From: Agroathelia rolfsii
Taxonomy: Eukaryota > Basidiomycota > Agaricomycetes > Amylocorticiales > Amylocorticiaceae
Length of the DNA stretch: 64,000 bases
NCBI GenBank assembly: GCA_018343915.1
Contig: JABRWF010000001.1
Span: 310,001 to 374,000, forward strand
Direction of reading: 5' to 3'
Below are positions 37,060-47,773 of this stretch, one piece after another. Position 1 is the first letter of the stretch, and every line of letters starts with the position of its first letter. The notes beneath the pieces are model-generated. The model was given only the letters and a program-made list of their open reading frames with translations. It did not search any database and was not told where the DNA came from. Both the position numbers and the translations under genes were made by a program.

Positions 37060-38746
37060 TTATACAGCCATGGGGCCCCGTGAAGTGTTCAAATCCTCAA
37101 ATTTCCCATTTTCACTCTGGAAGATCGTCTGGCAGGTTCCAAGGTTAGCTAAAAGAAAAGGCGACAATGAAAACGAGGTGCATACATCTTCTTCGGTTCT
37201 GGTCTCAACCGTCTTGTTTACAGCGAACGAGATTTGATTCGGTGATCTCGCCGTCTGATTACAGAAAGTAGACAGTTAGACATGCTGTGTTGGTATATCG
37301 CGGCTGAAATAAAACAGACCTTGCTCAGTTCAAGACCACCCGAGGCGTGTATGTTGTTTGCGGTTGAAGACAGTGATGAACGTGCGTGTAAGCTAAAAGA
37401 AAGCACAGTCAGCACAAAAATTGATAGCTTAAATACATGAAAACGTACTTTGCCAGTAATGATGTACTATATACTGTAAATTTATATACTAATTAGAATT
37501 CTTTTGTTGACGCAGTATCAGAGGCAATAACGTACATCCGCCGAGAGGTAAAATGAGTAGGACATGTCCGTAATGAGCCTGAGCACCTTGTTGTCGAAAC
37601 TGAAGAATAAAATATGGTACGTTAGAATAGTTAAATCGTTGAAACATTCGCAATACAAGATACATACAGTAGCGAGACAACTAATCTCGGCAATACTAAA
37701 GGAAATGGAGTAAATATGGTTACTATAGTGCTGATCATGTCATGATTACTTACGTCGTGACCAGGCCAGTCTGAACACTATACGCCATAAGCTTGTTGAT
37801 GATATGATCCGTACGACGTATACCTGTCCGAGAAGTGTGCAAAAAGTAGCACATTCCCATGCAAATGATGACATCGGCTGCAACAGCAAATCCGAGCCAA
37901 AGGTCAAGGTATACAGGAGTAGCAACAAATTTAGCGAAGTATTTGAGCCTGTAACAAATTCCCATGACATATAGGCCGAACACTACATAAATTAGCGTAA
38001 AAATATGAGCTCAAAAATGAGTCAAGGAGTGTTAACATACCCAACTGAAGTATGCTGAGGATCGTGACGCTACCGGCTATGAGCCACCTGAGAATAGGTC
38101 GATCCTTCGCCACTACAGTGCGCAACATTTAATGAACGGAAAAACGCATTTACATTAATGAAAAAAACGTACGCATGAACATCCTACGCGCAAAAAATAG
38201 TTCCACAGCGGTAGCAGCAACAGCCTATTTTGGATGCACTGTCAAACTCGCGTCCCTCTTGAAAGCAAAGCTGTGATATATACCGATTGCCCGACATACA
38301 AAGACCAGTCCCAAGAAGCGGTGGCGAGCTTAGCAGTTTGTCCCCAGTCAACTACCAAGTAGGTATAGATCATGTGGGTCGTAGTTCCACTGTCCGATGT
38401 CCGTCAGTTAGCTTCAAGAATGAGATTGAGAATAAGTAACCATCGCACATTTGCATTGCCTCCAACGACCTGTTTAAAATATTATCAGAAAAGACAAATA
38501 GATAGAACTGTACCCGACCTGTACTAACCATAGAGCGGCCACAAGAGTTTGCATCCACCAAGGATCTCTGGAATGATAATTATGGAAGTAGCTCCATACT
38601 TGCATGCATAGGACCCCAAAGAGACTGTTGATGCAAAAATCAGTAAGCAATCAAATCGACGACAAGTGTCAAAATACAAACATGGAAAAAAGAATTACTC
38701 CAATGAGGATGCTACCAAAGCTGGATTCTACGATAGTGAGAGCCAT
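37060..38746 (-). CDS. Seven-helix integral membrane protein, DUF6534-like
   Basis: A basidiomycete-specific family of predicted 7-TM proteins of unknown function. From ATG 38746 (MALTIVESSFGSILIGVILFSM) about nine exons give hydrophobic segments: GSILIGVILFSMLFGVLCMQ, TTTHMIYTYLVVDWG, SIAVAATAVELFFARRMF, RPILRWLIAGSVTILSILQLG, FVATPVYLDLWLGFAVAADVIICMGMCYFL, LMAYSVQTGLVTT and EISCLATYV. RRTDHIINKLMAY and LNARSSLSS near the C-terminal side are typical positions for this family. The last exon (TIFQSENGKFEDLNTSRGPMAV) ends at 37060-37062. It lies 1.7 kb upstream of the PKS on the same strand. A role as sensor or resistance factor for the product is possible but unproven. Confidence 0.65.
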
Positions 38747-41090
38747 GCTTTGAGGAATGCGAACTCGAAGAGAGCGGGAAATATTGGTAATAGCTTCGAT
38801 ATATGGGCTTTATACCGAAGGAGATATGATATATGTTGATACGGGAATCATTCAAGCTAGAGAATCCACATGATGGGAGTGCCTGTCGCAGATAGTATCC
38901 AATGGCGATGTAGCATCTCCACTAGTCTATGAACCGTGACGTGAATGCGTTGGCTACGTTGCCATCGGTCTCCTGTTTGAAAGATGGCATCATGATCATA
39001 GGAAGACTCGGGTTTCGTCAGTGTAGTAGCAGCTTTCAAAGAGCGTCACGGTTGCACTGAGTACTCGCTGAGTTTCAATCTATTGAGGGTTCTTCGGTTA
39101 GAATTCGAAGTGTGCTATGAACCCGAACAATCGTATATTCACAAATATAAAGTTACGTCTATGGAGTCACAACTACGATCGTAACTCAGCTAGCTGATGA
39201 GCACCAGAGAAAATTCTGCAAACGATTCGTTAATAAATGAATTTATTTGACTCATAAGGTGCTTTCTTCATGATCAGGGTTTATATTGTAATGGCACTAC
39301 ACAACAGAGCCAAATGCAACACATTGTATCTCATGTGCTTAATAAAAAGGTACCATCGTGCAATGTTTTGATAGAGCACGGCGGTATCAATCTTGGCAAT
39401 TCTAACCCTTATCAACCGCCGGAGAGATTGATAGTAATCCAGAAAATAGCCAGAATTTCATTTTTTGGGAGACTGGAGCGCACCACAAACACTCATCGTA
39501 ACGGCAGTAGAGCCAATAAGTATTATTATATCGTGGCGTCGAAGGCTCATCACTGGTGGGAACACTCCTGTATAGAGGTTGATGCCTGTGATCTTTAGCG
39601 ATTATTCCTAGATAGGGATGGGAACAGAGTAAGCCATATAGGATGCATGAGGTCTGTACTACGAATCATTGTTTTGTATGGAATTGACAATGGAAAGGCT
39701 GGAATACTTGTTCTGTCGATTGAACCTACGTAAACAGCCAACAGGAGGGTCCGGATCTGACTGGATCTCACTGCTTACTATGACTATCCGAATTGGCGCT
39801 TTGTTCATAGCCTCTTGCATGCTCACTCACAGCTTTTGCTATCCACATTGGGATTAACCATCTCCATTGAAAATTTCTGCCTTTAAAAATGACTAAATAT
39901 TACATGTCATTAACTGGATGAAATTTGAATTGGAATGGAGATCAAGAAAGGATGCTACTTCAAATTCCTAAACATAATGATGCATCATATCAATCTATAT
40001 ATTATTCCCGCGTGCATTAGAACCGAAATATTGAAAATAGGAACATAGAGAAAAAACTCGCTTCGTATTTTTCTGATGTGAGTGATGAGCCCATGTGCCC
40101 AATGTTCAAACTCAAGTTGATCATGCGTTTTCCGATTCAGATGAGTCAGTGAACGCCAGAGTCTGCCAAGGGAGACGCGTTTTACGGAGCTATTGCAACT
40201 TGAAGGGGTGATCCAGGCCTTAGGTCCTGACGAAACCACCTCGATGTCTCTTTGAACAGAAGTAGTGCGAAGATCGGTTGAAGAGTCTTGTATCACGCTC
40301 CTAAAAACAACTTCCTCACCGTTCCCATGGCCGGAGCTTTCGCCGAGCACTTAATAAGTTAGGCAGCTTCGTAAGTTCATTGTCTGAAGGGAAGCTATAA
40401 GCATCAGGTGATCACATCTACGTCAAGTACATAGTACAGTTGCTAAATGTACCAGAGTTTCTTTTGTATCTAAGCAACTGAAGTAATTCTTCATCTATCA
40501 ATTATATCTATCAGAGTTATGCAGCATAACAATGATTATCACGTACAAAGATGTAGTTTCTACAAGTTCTTGCGCATCCGTCAGCTGATATCATCGTCTT
40601 CTGATGGGAGGCCATATGTTATGGTCATCCGGATCAGCATCATGGTGATATCTGATGCATCTAACTGGTAACGTCTGGGCACGCATGAAAAACCTTTATT
40701 TGTCTTACTTTAAGCAAGTCCCATGGATTACTCATAGCTACTGACCTGGTATTATCAGAGTTTTCTTTCGGTGTATGCCAGCGATCAATGGGATGAAGTA
40801 TATATATATATATCGTCATCAATAGTCTGATCCTGAGACACTTTTTGTATTACTACTCAAAATTATATATTGATTATTCCATTTGTCCGCATTGATAGAG
40901 CTTATGATCAAGCCTGTTGCTTCCCTACGCTAAAGCTGAAGCGCCGACTTTGTAAATTGACATAATAATTACTGGCTTGCGGCCATACAATTCTAGCCCA
41001 AGTTTCAGTTTCGCAGCGGCTTTCCTATCGAGCTACTTAACTTCATCCACCGGCCACTGCTTTAGTAACATACAACATCTGTCAATCATC
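38747..41090. other. Long intergenic stretch (2.3 kb)
   Basis: No supportable gene. A minus-strand frame of 121 codons (39985-40350, SSGHGNGEEVVFRSVIQ...) could be the tail of a lost gene, but it has no recognised motif and no convincing upstream exon. A plus-strand frame at 39314-39598 is equally anonymous. A short (TA)n run lies at about 40799-40812. The last 300 bases should hold the promoter of the FMO gene. Confidence 0.45.
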
Positions 41091-43564
41091 ATGGGTGACA
41101 ACGTGCCTACATGGACCAACCGCGTTCCAACAGCGACCAAGCTCGGCGCGTCGATGCCACCCGACGTCGACGCACTCAAAGTCACTAAAGAGTGGTTTGC
41201 GTCTTTCCAAGCCGCAGTGTCCGCCGGCGACGTTGACGCGCTTGTGTCCCTGTTCGTCGAGGACGGCTTCTGGCGGGATATACTAGCCCTCACGTGGGAA
41301 TTCCGCACATTTGACTCCGCCGCGCGCATCCGCCAGTTCCTCGTCGATCGCCTCGCTCTCTCGGGCGTGCACAACCTAGTACTGCAAGAGAACACTGTCT
41401 TGCTACAGAAGCCGTTCCCTGACACAGCGCTGATTATCGCCACTTTCGGCTTTGATACCAAAGTCGGCAAGGGCACGGGTATATTCAGACTTGTACCTAG
41501 GCCCGATGGCAGTTTCAAGGCATATACGATGTTCACGAATTTGGATGAGCTCCAGGGCTTCCCTGAGCGTATTGGACCGAACCGGTACAGTCAGAGTCAC
41601 CCCGGCGAGCAGTGGATCCTGGACCGGAAGAGAGAGCAAGAGTTCGTCGATGCCGACCCAAAGGTTCTGATTATTGGGAGTGGGCACTCTGGATTAGGCC
41701 TGGCAGCACGACTAAAGTATCTTGGGGTGCCGGCGCTCGTCGTGGACAGGCAGGCACGCATTGGAGATCTCTGGAGAAATCGGTATGAGCGCATATATCC
41801 TCATCATCTTTCATTCGTACGCTAGAGCTTGACCGATTTTCTGTAGTTACGACTCGTTGTGCTTGCATTGGCCGATCTATGTTGATCATTTACCATATCT
41901 ACCGTGCGCATTAGGTTTTATCATGAAGATAATGCAACACTGACTGTGCTGTTATACAGATTCCCACAAACATGGCCGCTTTACACCCCTGCTCCCAAGG
42001 TCTCTGCTAAACAGTGTCACTATGGCTGATTGATACTGAGAGCCTTTTTCTTTAGCTTGCAGGATGGCTTGAATACTACGCAGAAGCGTTGGAGTTGAAT
42101 GTCTGGACATCAACCAATGTTCTCAAAGCGACTCAAGATCAAGACAACATTTGGCATGTCACTGTCTCGAGAAACGGCCAAGAGCGTGAATTCAAGGTTA
42201 ATCATCTTGGTATGTGCAAGCATGCAATGTCCGTAATAGTACTTCGTGCTGATTTGACTCAGTATTTGCCACTGGAATGGGCGACGGCGCTGCTAAGATC
42301 CCGACTTATCCAGGCCTTGATGAATTTAAGGGCGAACTCATTCATTCGACTCATCACAAGACAGCAAAATCATACGCAAACAAAAAGGTCGTGGTTATCG
42401 GCACAGGAAACTCTGGTACGTGAATGAAACATTTGTTTTTCCCTTCAATACTCAACTCTGTCTTGTCTCTTTTGTATTCTTAGCTCACGACGTAGCGGCG
42501 GATTGTGCAAATCATGGCCTAGGTAAGCTTATTTTTACTGCAACGAAGCAATGGATGCTGAATGCCCATTTACCCATAGATGTAACCATGTATCAAAGAA
42601 CTCCCACCTTCGTCATGGATCTCAGGAAGGGATGGAAATTCATGGGAGGCGGTAGGCATACCTTATTTGTCTAATAAAGACTAAAGTTAAACTCGACACG
42701 TCGTCAACAGTGCTATACAACCAATCCAATCCAGCACCAATCGAAAGAATCGACAGGGTCGCCAACTCGATGCCCCCGCTTTTAGCATCGAGCGGTTTTG
42801 CTCAGCGTAGTACAACGGCGATTATGAACCAGGATAAGTAAGTCAACCAATCAAATCAACAACAATGTAGCTGAAAATAATCAGGGAGCTCCTGGATGGT
42901 CTGCGAAAGGCCGGCTTTATGCTCAGCTCTGGAATCGACGGCACGGGTGCACTACTCCTCCTAAGATCCAAGGGCGGCGGACACTACTTTAACATTGGCG
43001 CGAGCGACATGATCATCGAGGGCAAGATCAAAATAAAAAACGGAAGCCTAATCAAGACGTTCACCCCATCCGGTATCGAGTTTGAGGATGGGTCGAACCT
43101 GGAGGCTGACGTCGTTGTGTTTGCAACTGGGTGAGCCATTTTCATTCCTCGGCATGACTTGGGAGAAACTGGGAATTATGAATATTGGCTTATATACATA
43201 TAGCGGAGGAGCCCTGAAGGATCACATTAGAGAGGTGTGTGGAAATGATGTTGCGGATAGAACAAAGACTATCTACGGAGTCGATGAAGAAGGCGAGATA
43301 AAGGGAGCTTGGAGACCCATCGGGCCTCGTAATCTCTGGTATATGCTCGGTACGTACATATGGTCATCTCTTTCTGTGGCTCGCGTTGCTAATTTTGGCG
43401 TACAGGCAGCTTATCGCTATCGCGCTTCCACTCTCAACACTTGGCCCTACGTAAGTCCTACCGACCATACTTTCTCACTCCATGACTGATGCGATGATGT
43501 TGCAGAGATCAAAGCAATCGATGAGGGACTGTACAACAGCTCATATGACCCGGGAATGTATTAG
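41091..43564 (+). CDS. Flavin-containing monooxygenase with N-terminal SnoaL/NTF2-like domain
   Basis: ATG 41091 (MGDNVPTWTNRVPTATKLG), about 600 aa. Residues about 30-150 (VTKEWFASFQAAVSAGDVDALVSLF..., WEFRTFDSAARIRQFL) look like an NTF2/SnoaL cone fold. Then come the FAD motif VLIIGSGHSGLGLAARL (about 41665-41715), RIGDLWRNRYDSLCLHWP, LAGWLEYYAEALELNVW, the FMO-type GELIHSTHHK, the NADPH motif VVVIGTGNSAHDVAADC (split by an intron near 42417) and the closing ATG motif VVVFATGG. The end is YNSSYDPGMY, TAG 43562-43564. The SnoaL-FMO fusion is known in fungi. In the PKS context it is a likely tailoring oxygenase (N/S-oxidation or Baeyer-Villiger type); the substrate is unknown. Confidence 0.9.
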
Positions 43565-44239
43565 TTTCGACGGAAATGAGGTTATGACTATTATCTATAG
43601 ATGAAAGTGTACACATATATGAGCTTGTATATTTATGGTGGATATATGCGTAGTATTTGCAACTATTGCGGGAACAAGGATCTTGTCAGCTGTGATGATA
43701 ACTGCTGGAAACGCATGGATAATGTGACTACAATGCATTTCTTGCCGAACTATAAGTGAATATGGAATACACAGTTGCACAGAGGCAACAGGGTGGTGAT
43801 AAAGGTGTTCATTGTTTACTGTACAGTGTTATCATTCGATCGACATAACTAGAATCGAAGCATGACACGGAGCATAATAAAGAAGAATAAATGTGAATAA
43901 AAAGAATAAAAAGACAATGACGTTCGAATTGGTTTGTAATCCGAACGTAGATGTGGTGCTACCTCACGTGACGTGATGGTGGTCAGGAGGTAAGAGGGTA
44001 AGGATAGACTGACTCCGATGCATGTTCTATAATATTCACTTCTAGTTCGCATGATTTGAACTCGGATGTCCACGAATAGGCAGTGGCGCATCTTCATAAA
44101 TGGTTGTGATTGAGACTCATATCAACCGATCAACCGCATAAAACCAACAATCCGCGATAGTTATGACCATGTCTTTCTATCCCTGACTGCAACTTGGCCT
44201 AACTGTGATTCACCTTGGTGGAATCGGGACTTTGCCAGA
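43565..44239. other. Intergenic between FMO and P450
   Basis: 675 bp. No gene. It carries one unit of a direct repeat (43743-43812) whose partner lies on the far side of the P450. Confidence 0.5.
43743..43812 (+). repeat. Direct repeat flanking the P450, upstream unit
   Basis: Shares with 46945-47016 an almost unbroken block: AATACACAGTYGCACAGAGG, then CAACAGGGTGGTGATRAAGG and TRTTCATTGTTT, plus weaker similarity before it (TGCCGARCTATAA). About 70 bp, roughly 85% identical. Both units lie in the same orientation. Confidence 0.8.
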
Positions 44240-46609
44240 ATGAGCACTGCACATGTCCTTCTTTACGTGACTACGTCCCTGAGTCTTATCGTCGCCGGTG
44301 CGCGGCTACTGAGACGCCGTATCTACTTACCTGGTCCGCCGGGCCTTCCACTGCTTGGCAATATCTTCTCTATGGGGTCAGTGAGGCCATGGGAGACATT
44401 CCGGCACTGGAGAAACACCTATGGTATTGCTCAACCCTTTACCAAGAAGACTGAGTTACTTACTACGTGCATGAAACAGGAGATGCAGTATTCATTCGAG
44501 TAGTGGGCCAGCCTATCCTGATTTTGAATTCGTATCAAACATGCAACGATCTTCTCGATGCACGACCAAACATTTACTCCAGTCGCCCTCCGTCCATTAT
44601 GGTCAATCGTATGTATGTCTATCGCACGTTTTGCAATTGATTCATAACATGTGGAGCTGAATACATGCCAGGATGGAATGGACCCAGGCTGTGACAACGC
44701 TTCCGTATGGAGACTTGTGGAAGCAGCAAAGACGCGCAATTGCTCTTTTTACGCGGAAAGGGGTCATAAGAGAATGCTATCCTCTCCAAGAAGCTGCCAT
44801 GCAAGAATTTATTTCCAGTCTTTTGAATGAGCCTCAGAATCAATACGAAAATTTGCGACTGTAATGGTTTCATTTGATGGATGGTTAATTATACTCACCG
44901 GTTTCTCAGGACTATGGGCCGAGCGGTTTTGGAATCAATGTATGGTGTCCGGGACGAGTCCTGGGTGAACAAAGTAGGGAATACAAGATTTTAAACTTTC
45001 ATTTTACTGAGAAGTGTTTGGGATATAGCTTCTGGGTATAGCCGAAGAAACAGTACAAATGGTAACGAATGCCTTTATACCAGGAGCTTACTTCGTCGAA
45101 TTTATTCCCGCTTGTAAGGTTTATCTCATTTTCACAGACGACAAAATGCTTTAATTGCCATTTACTGGTATAGTACAATACGTGCCGGACTGGTTTCCCG
45201 GCACAAGCTGGAAGAAAGTGGCCAAACGTGGACGAACGCTCAAGCATCACATGGTTGAAACCTCTTTCCAAGAGACGCGGGCGTACATGGCAAGCACTTC
45301 TTTCCTAAATGAGCAGGCTGCGCATCACTTTGCTATCGCTCTGCATGAGTGGAAGCCATATTCCCCTATCCTAGCTTTGTTCTGTGGGGTATGCGGGTAA
45401 TAACTCATTCCATATGTTATAGGCGCGTGGGGACTCAGCTTATACTTCATCCTGCCTTGTTGGACATCTTCTTCAAGAGGAAGTCCCAGAAGACATTGTC
45501 AAATGGACTGCAGGCGTTATGCACGGAGGTATGTGTATATTTTTGTGTCGTCGGAAGTACGAATCTAACACCAGTGAATTACCTGTAGCCGGAATTGATA
45601 CTGTAAGAGCACCGAAACCTTTCTCCTTGCTAATTCTCACTCTTATTCCAGACTCTTGGATTTCTGCTATCCTTTTTACGAGTAATGAGTCAGTATCCTG
45701 AGGTACAAAGACGAGCACAACAAGAGCTCGACTCGGTCATTGGACCTGACCGTTCTCCATGCTCGGATGATAAAACGAAGTTGCCGTATGTCAATGCACT
45801 GATCAAAGAAACTCTACGTTGGAGCCCTCCCGCGCCTTTCGGAATGTCTTCCTTTTAAAAATTTAAGGTTCAACAGCCTGACATTCTCTCTCTATAGGTA
45901 TACCACGCATGACTACTGAAGACGATACATTCAGAGGTATTGATTATCATTAATGATTTTTTGTGTGCTTCCGCTAACAGTATGCATATCCCAGGATGTT
46001 TAGTTCCAAGTGGAACTATCGTCATGCCGAACTTTTGGTGCGTCACTTGCCTCGTTATCACATGCGTCAATGTAACCTTTGCTTATACATGAAATTTACT
46101 CTTATGGTTGAGTAGGGCCATCTCCAGAGACCCCCAAATATACCCCAACGCCGATCAATTCGATCCCACGCGCTTCATGTCAGCTGATCCAGCGACAGCG
46201 CAACCTAATACGAATGCCGACGCAGATGGTGAGCCAGAAATACAGGAAACAGTTCAGCTGAATCCGGAGAAATATGTTTTTGGTATTGGTCGAAGGTGGG
46301 TAAGATGACTTGTTCCTATGTGCCAACGCGCATTTCACTTGGTCCTGCTTTGCGAAGTTTCATCTGATGTGCCCGTATTTGCTGGAATGCGTCTGTAGAA
46401 GCTGCGCGGGCAGAAGCTTTGCTGAAAATATTATTTTTCTCTACGCCGCCTCGATCTTGCACGCGTTCACGATTCGTTGCCCCACGGATGCTTATGGCAA
46501 TGAAGTCCAGCCGAGCGACAAGGTCACCCCGGGCGCAGTACCACTACCGGATCCGTTCGAGTACGTATTTGTGCCAAGGAGGGGTAATGCTGCTGCTGTG
46601 TCTGTGTAG
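44240..46609 (+). CDS. Cytochrome P450 monooxygenase (one splice donor looks mutated)
   Basis: Haem-thiolate monooxygenase, ER-anchored by HVLLYVTTSLSLIVAGARLL, followed by the PPGPPG-type hinge LPGPPGLPLLGN. ATG 44240. Later motifs: LPYGDLWKQQRRA (helix C), HGAGIDTT (helix I, about 45520-45605), the ExxR motif KETLRW (about 45808-45825), PDQFDPTRF-like ADQFDPTRF, and the haem loop FGIGRRSCAGRSFAE, restored by an intron at 46297-46399. The end is AAAVSV, TAG 46607-46609. Problem: after PPAPFG the intron donor reads G|GAATGT where G|GTATGT would be expected; read-through hits TAA, and GGAAT|GTCTTC changes the frame. The region 45290-45420 (exon or insertion) is also uncertain. It may be functional by alternative splicing, or a very recent pseudogene. 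Confidence 0.75.
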
Positions 46610-46647
46610 GATTGTATAAATAGGAAAAGTTCAATTCGTGTATTTTA

Positions 46648-46944
46648 AGCGCATGGTTGGGTTGGGCAATGGGCTGAAAAAGACGCTGCTTGCCACACTA
46701 GAGAAAACAGACGTGGATGATTAAAGAAAAAATACGTAGGAGTGAGTAATGCAAACAGGATTAAGGAAAGCAGAAGAGCAGATGAATATACCCGTAGATG
46801 GTGGATGAAATGACGAACCCACCTGTGTCCCGGACATACGGCCATACATAGGTCATGAGCACCGCAAGGAAGGAAGAAGGGACGATAACATTGATAGCGC
46901 CTGTCAAAGAAACAAAAAAAGTAGAAAACCCTGCATCTCAGTCA
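46648..46944 (-). pseudogene. Inverted partial copy of the MFS transporter gene
   Basis: The reverse complement of about 46648-46910 matches the MFS gene at about 49410-49680, both exon and intron sequence: TTTGTTTCTTTGACAGGCGC, then CTTGCGGTGCTCATGACCTATG, then the intron CTCCTACRTATTTTTTTCTTTAATCATCCA, and the exon GTGGCAAGCAG..CCCAACCCAACCATGCGCTT. Identity is roughly 85-90% by eye. It starts 39 bp after the P450 stop and is cut off mid-exon. It is not a gene. Confidence 0.88.
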
Positions 46945-47016
46945 TGCCGAGCTATAAATAAGTATGCAATACACAGTCGCACAGAGGCAACAGGGTGGTG
47001 ATGAAGGTATTCATTG
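46945..47016 (+). repeat. Direct repeat flanking the P450, downstream unit
   Basis: Partner of 43743-43812. It begins immediately where the inverted MFS fragment ends. Together the two units bracket the P450 gene plus the MFS fragment (3.1 kb). Confidence 0.8.
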
Positions 47017-47773
47017 TTTGCGTAAGCGTGCACATGAGGTCAAAGGGCAAGCTTCAAATTTGAATTTGGAACTTGGCCAACAGAATATCCATCAGTCAGT
47101 ATGGCTCTGGTCTCGAGTGAGGTGAAGCAGGTAAGCGACGAACGGACGTCGATGTACGTCCACCAACAGACTCAGCATCGTGATCAGAATCAAAATTGTC
47201 TTTCCCTTCCGCAGAGGGATAAATTACCATATGGGGTATGATTCCGATTGCTGAGACTGAATCCCGGTTGATGGAGCCGTGCCTGCCGAAAGTCTGAGGC
47301 TTTTGCCTCATATGCGCATGAGGTCTGGATCGAGACCAAAGGGTGCGGCCACGGTCCGGTGCCGCTGCGCGCTTGTGTAGTCCTCACCTAACGCACGCCG
47401 TGGATTAAATTACAAACACGCACAATACGTGAACTGATACTGAACTGCGTCCCTGGCTCGCCTGCCATTGCAACCGGGCTGCTCGCTGTTGTTTCTTACT
47501 TCTGATATTCCTATCATCATTATTATCAACATCAGCATACCAAACCGTGGATGAGCGCTTGATGAGCCCCAAAACGAACATTTTCGGCCATTACCATGAG
47601 TCACCGACTTGATTGACTTCCTGTGATCAGGATGCCATCGCACTGCTGTCAATAATCGCCCAAAAGTCCCCCTCCACATCTGTGCTGCCTTCACACTCCT
47701 GTCGTCTACCTACGGCAACTCAACCCCTTCAGGCCGTTCCTGCCTGACAATCTGGACAGCAAACTCCCCCAAA
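47017..47773. other. Intergenic upstream of the MFS transporter
   Basis: 757 bp, no gene recognised. The last 200 bases, with a pyrimidine-rich leader, should be the MFS promoter. Small frames on both strands lack any motif. Confidence 0.5.

Noticed and set aside
39985..40350. 121-codon minus-strand frame as a gene
   Set aside because: No recognisable motif and no upstream exon that splices convincingly; left as intergenic.
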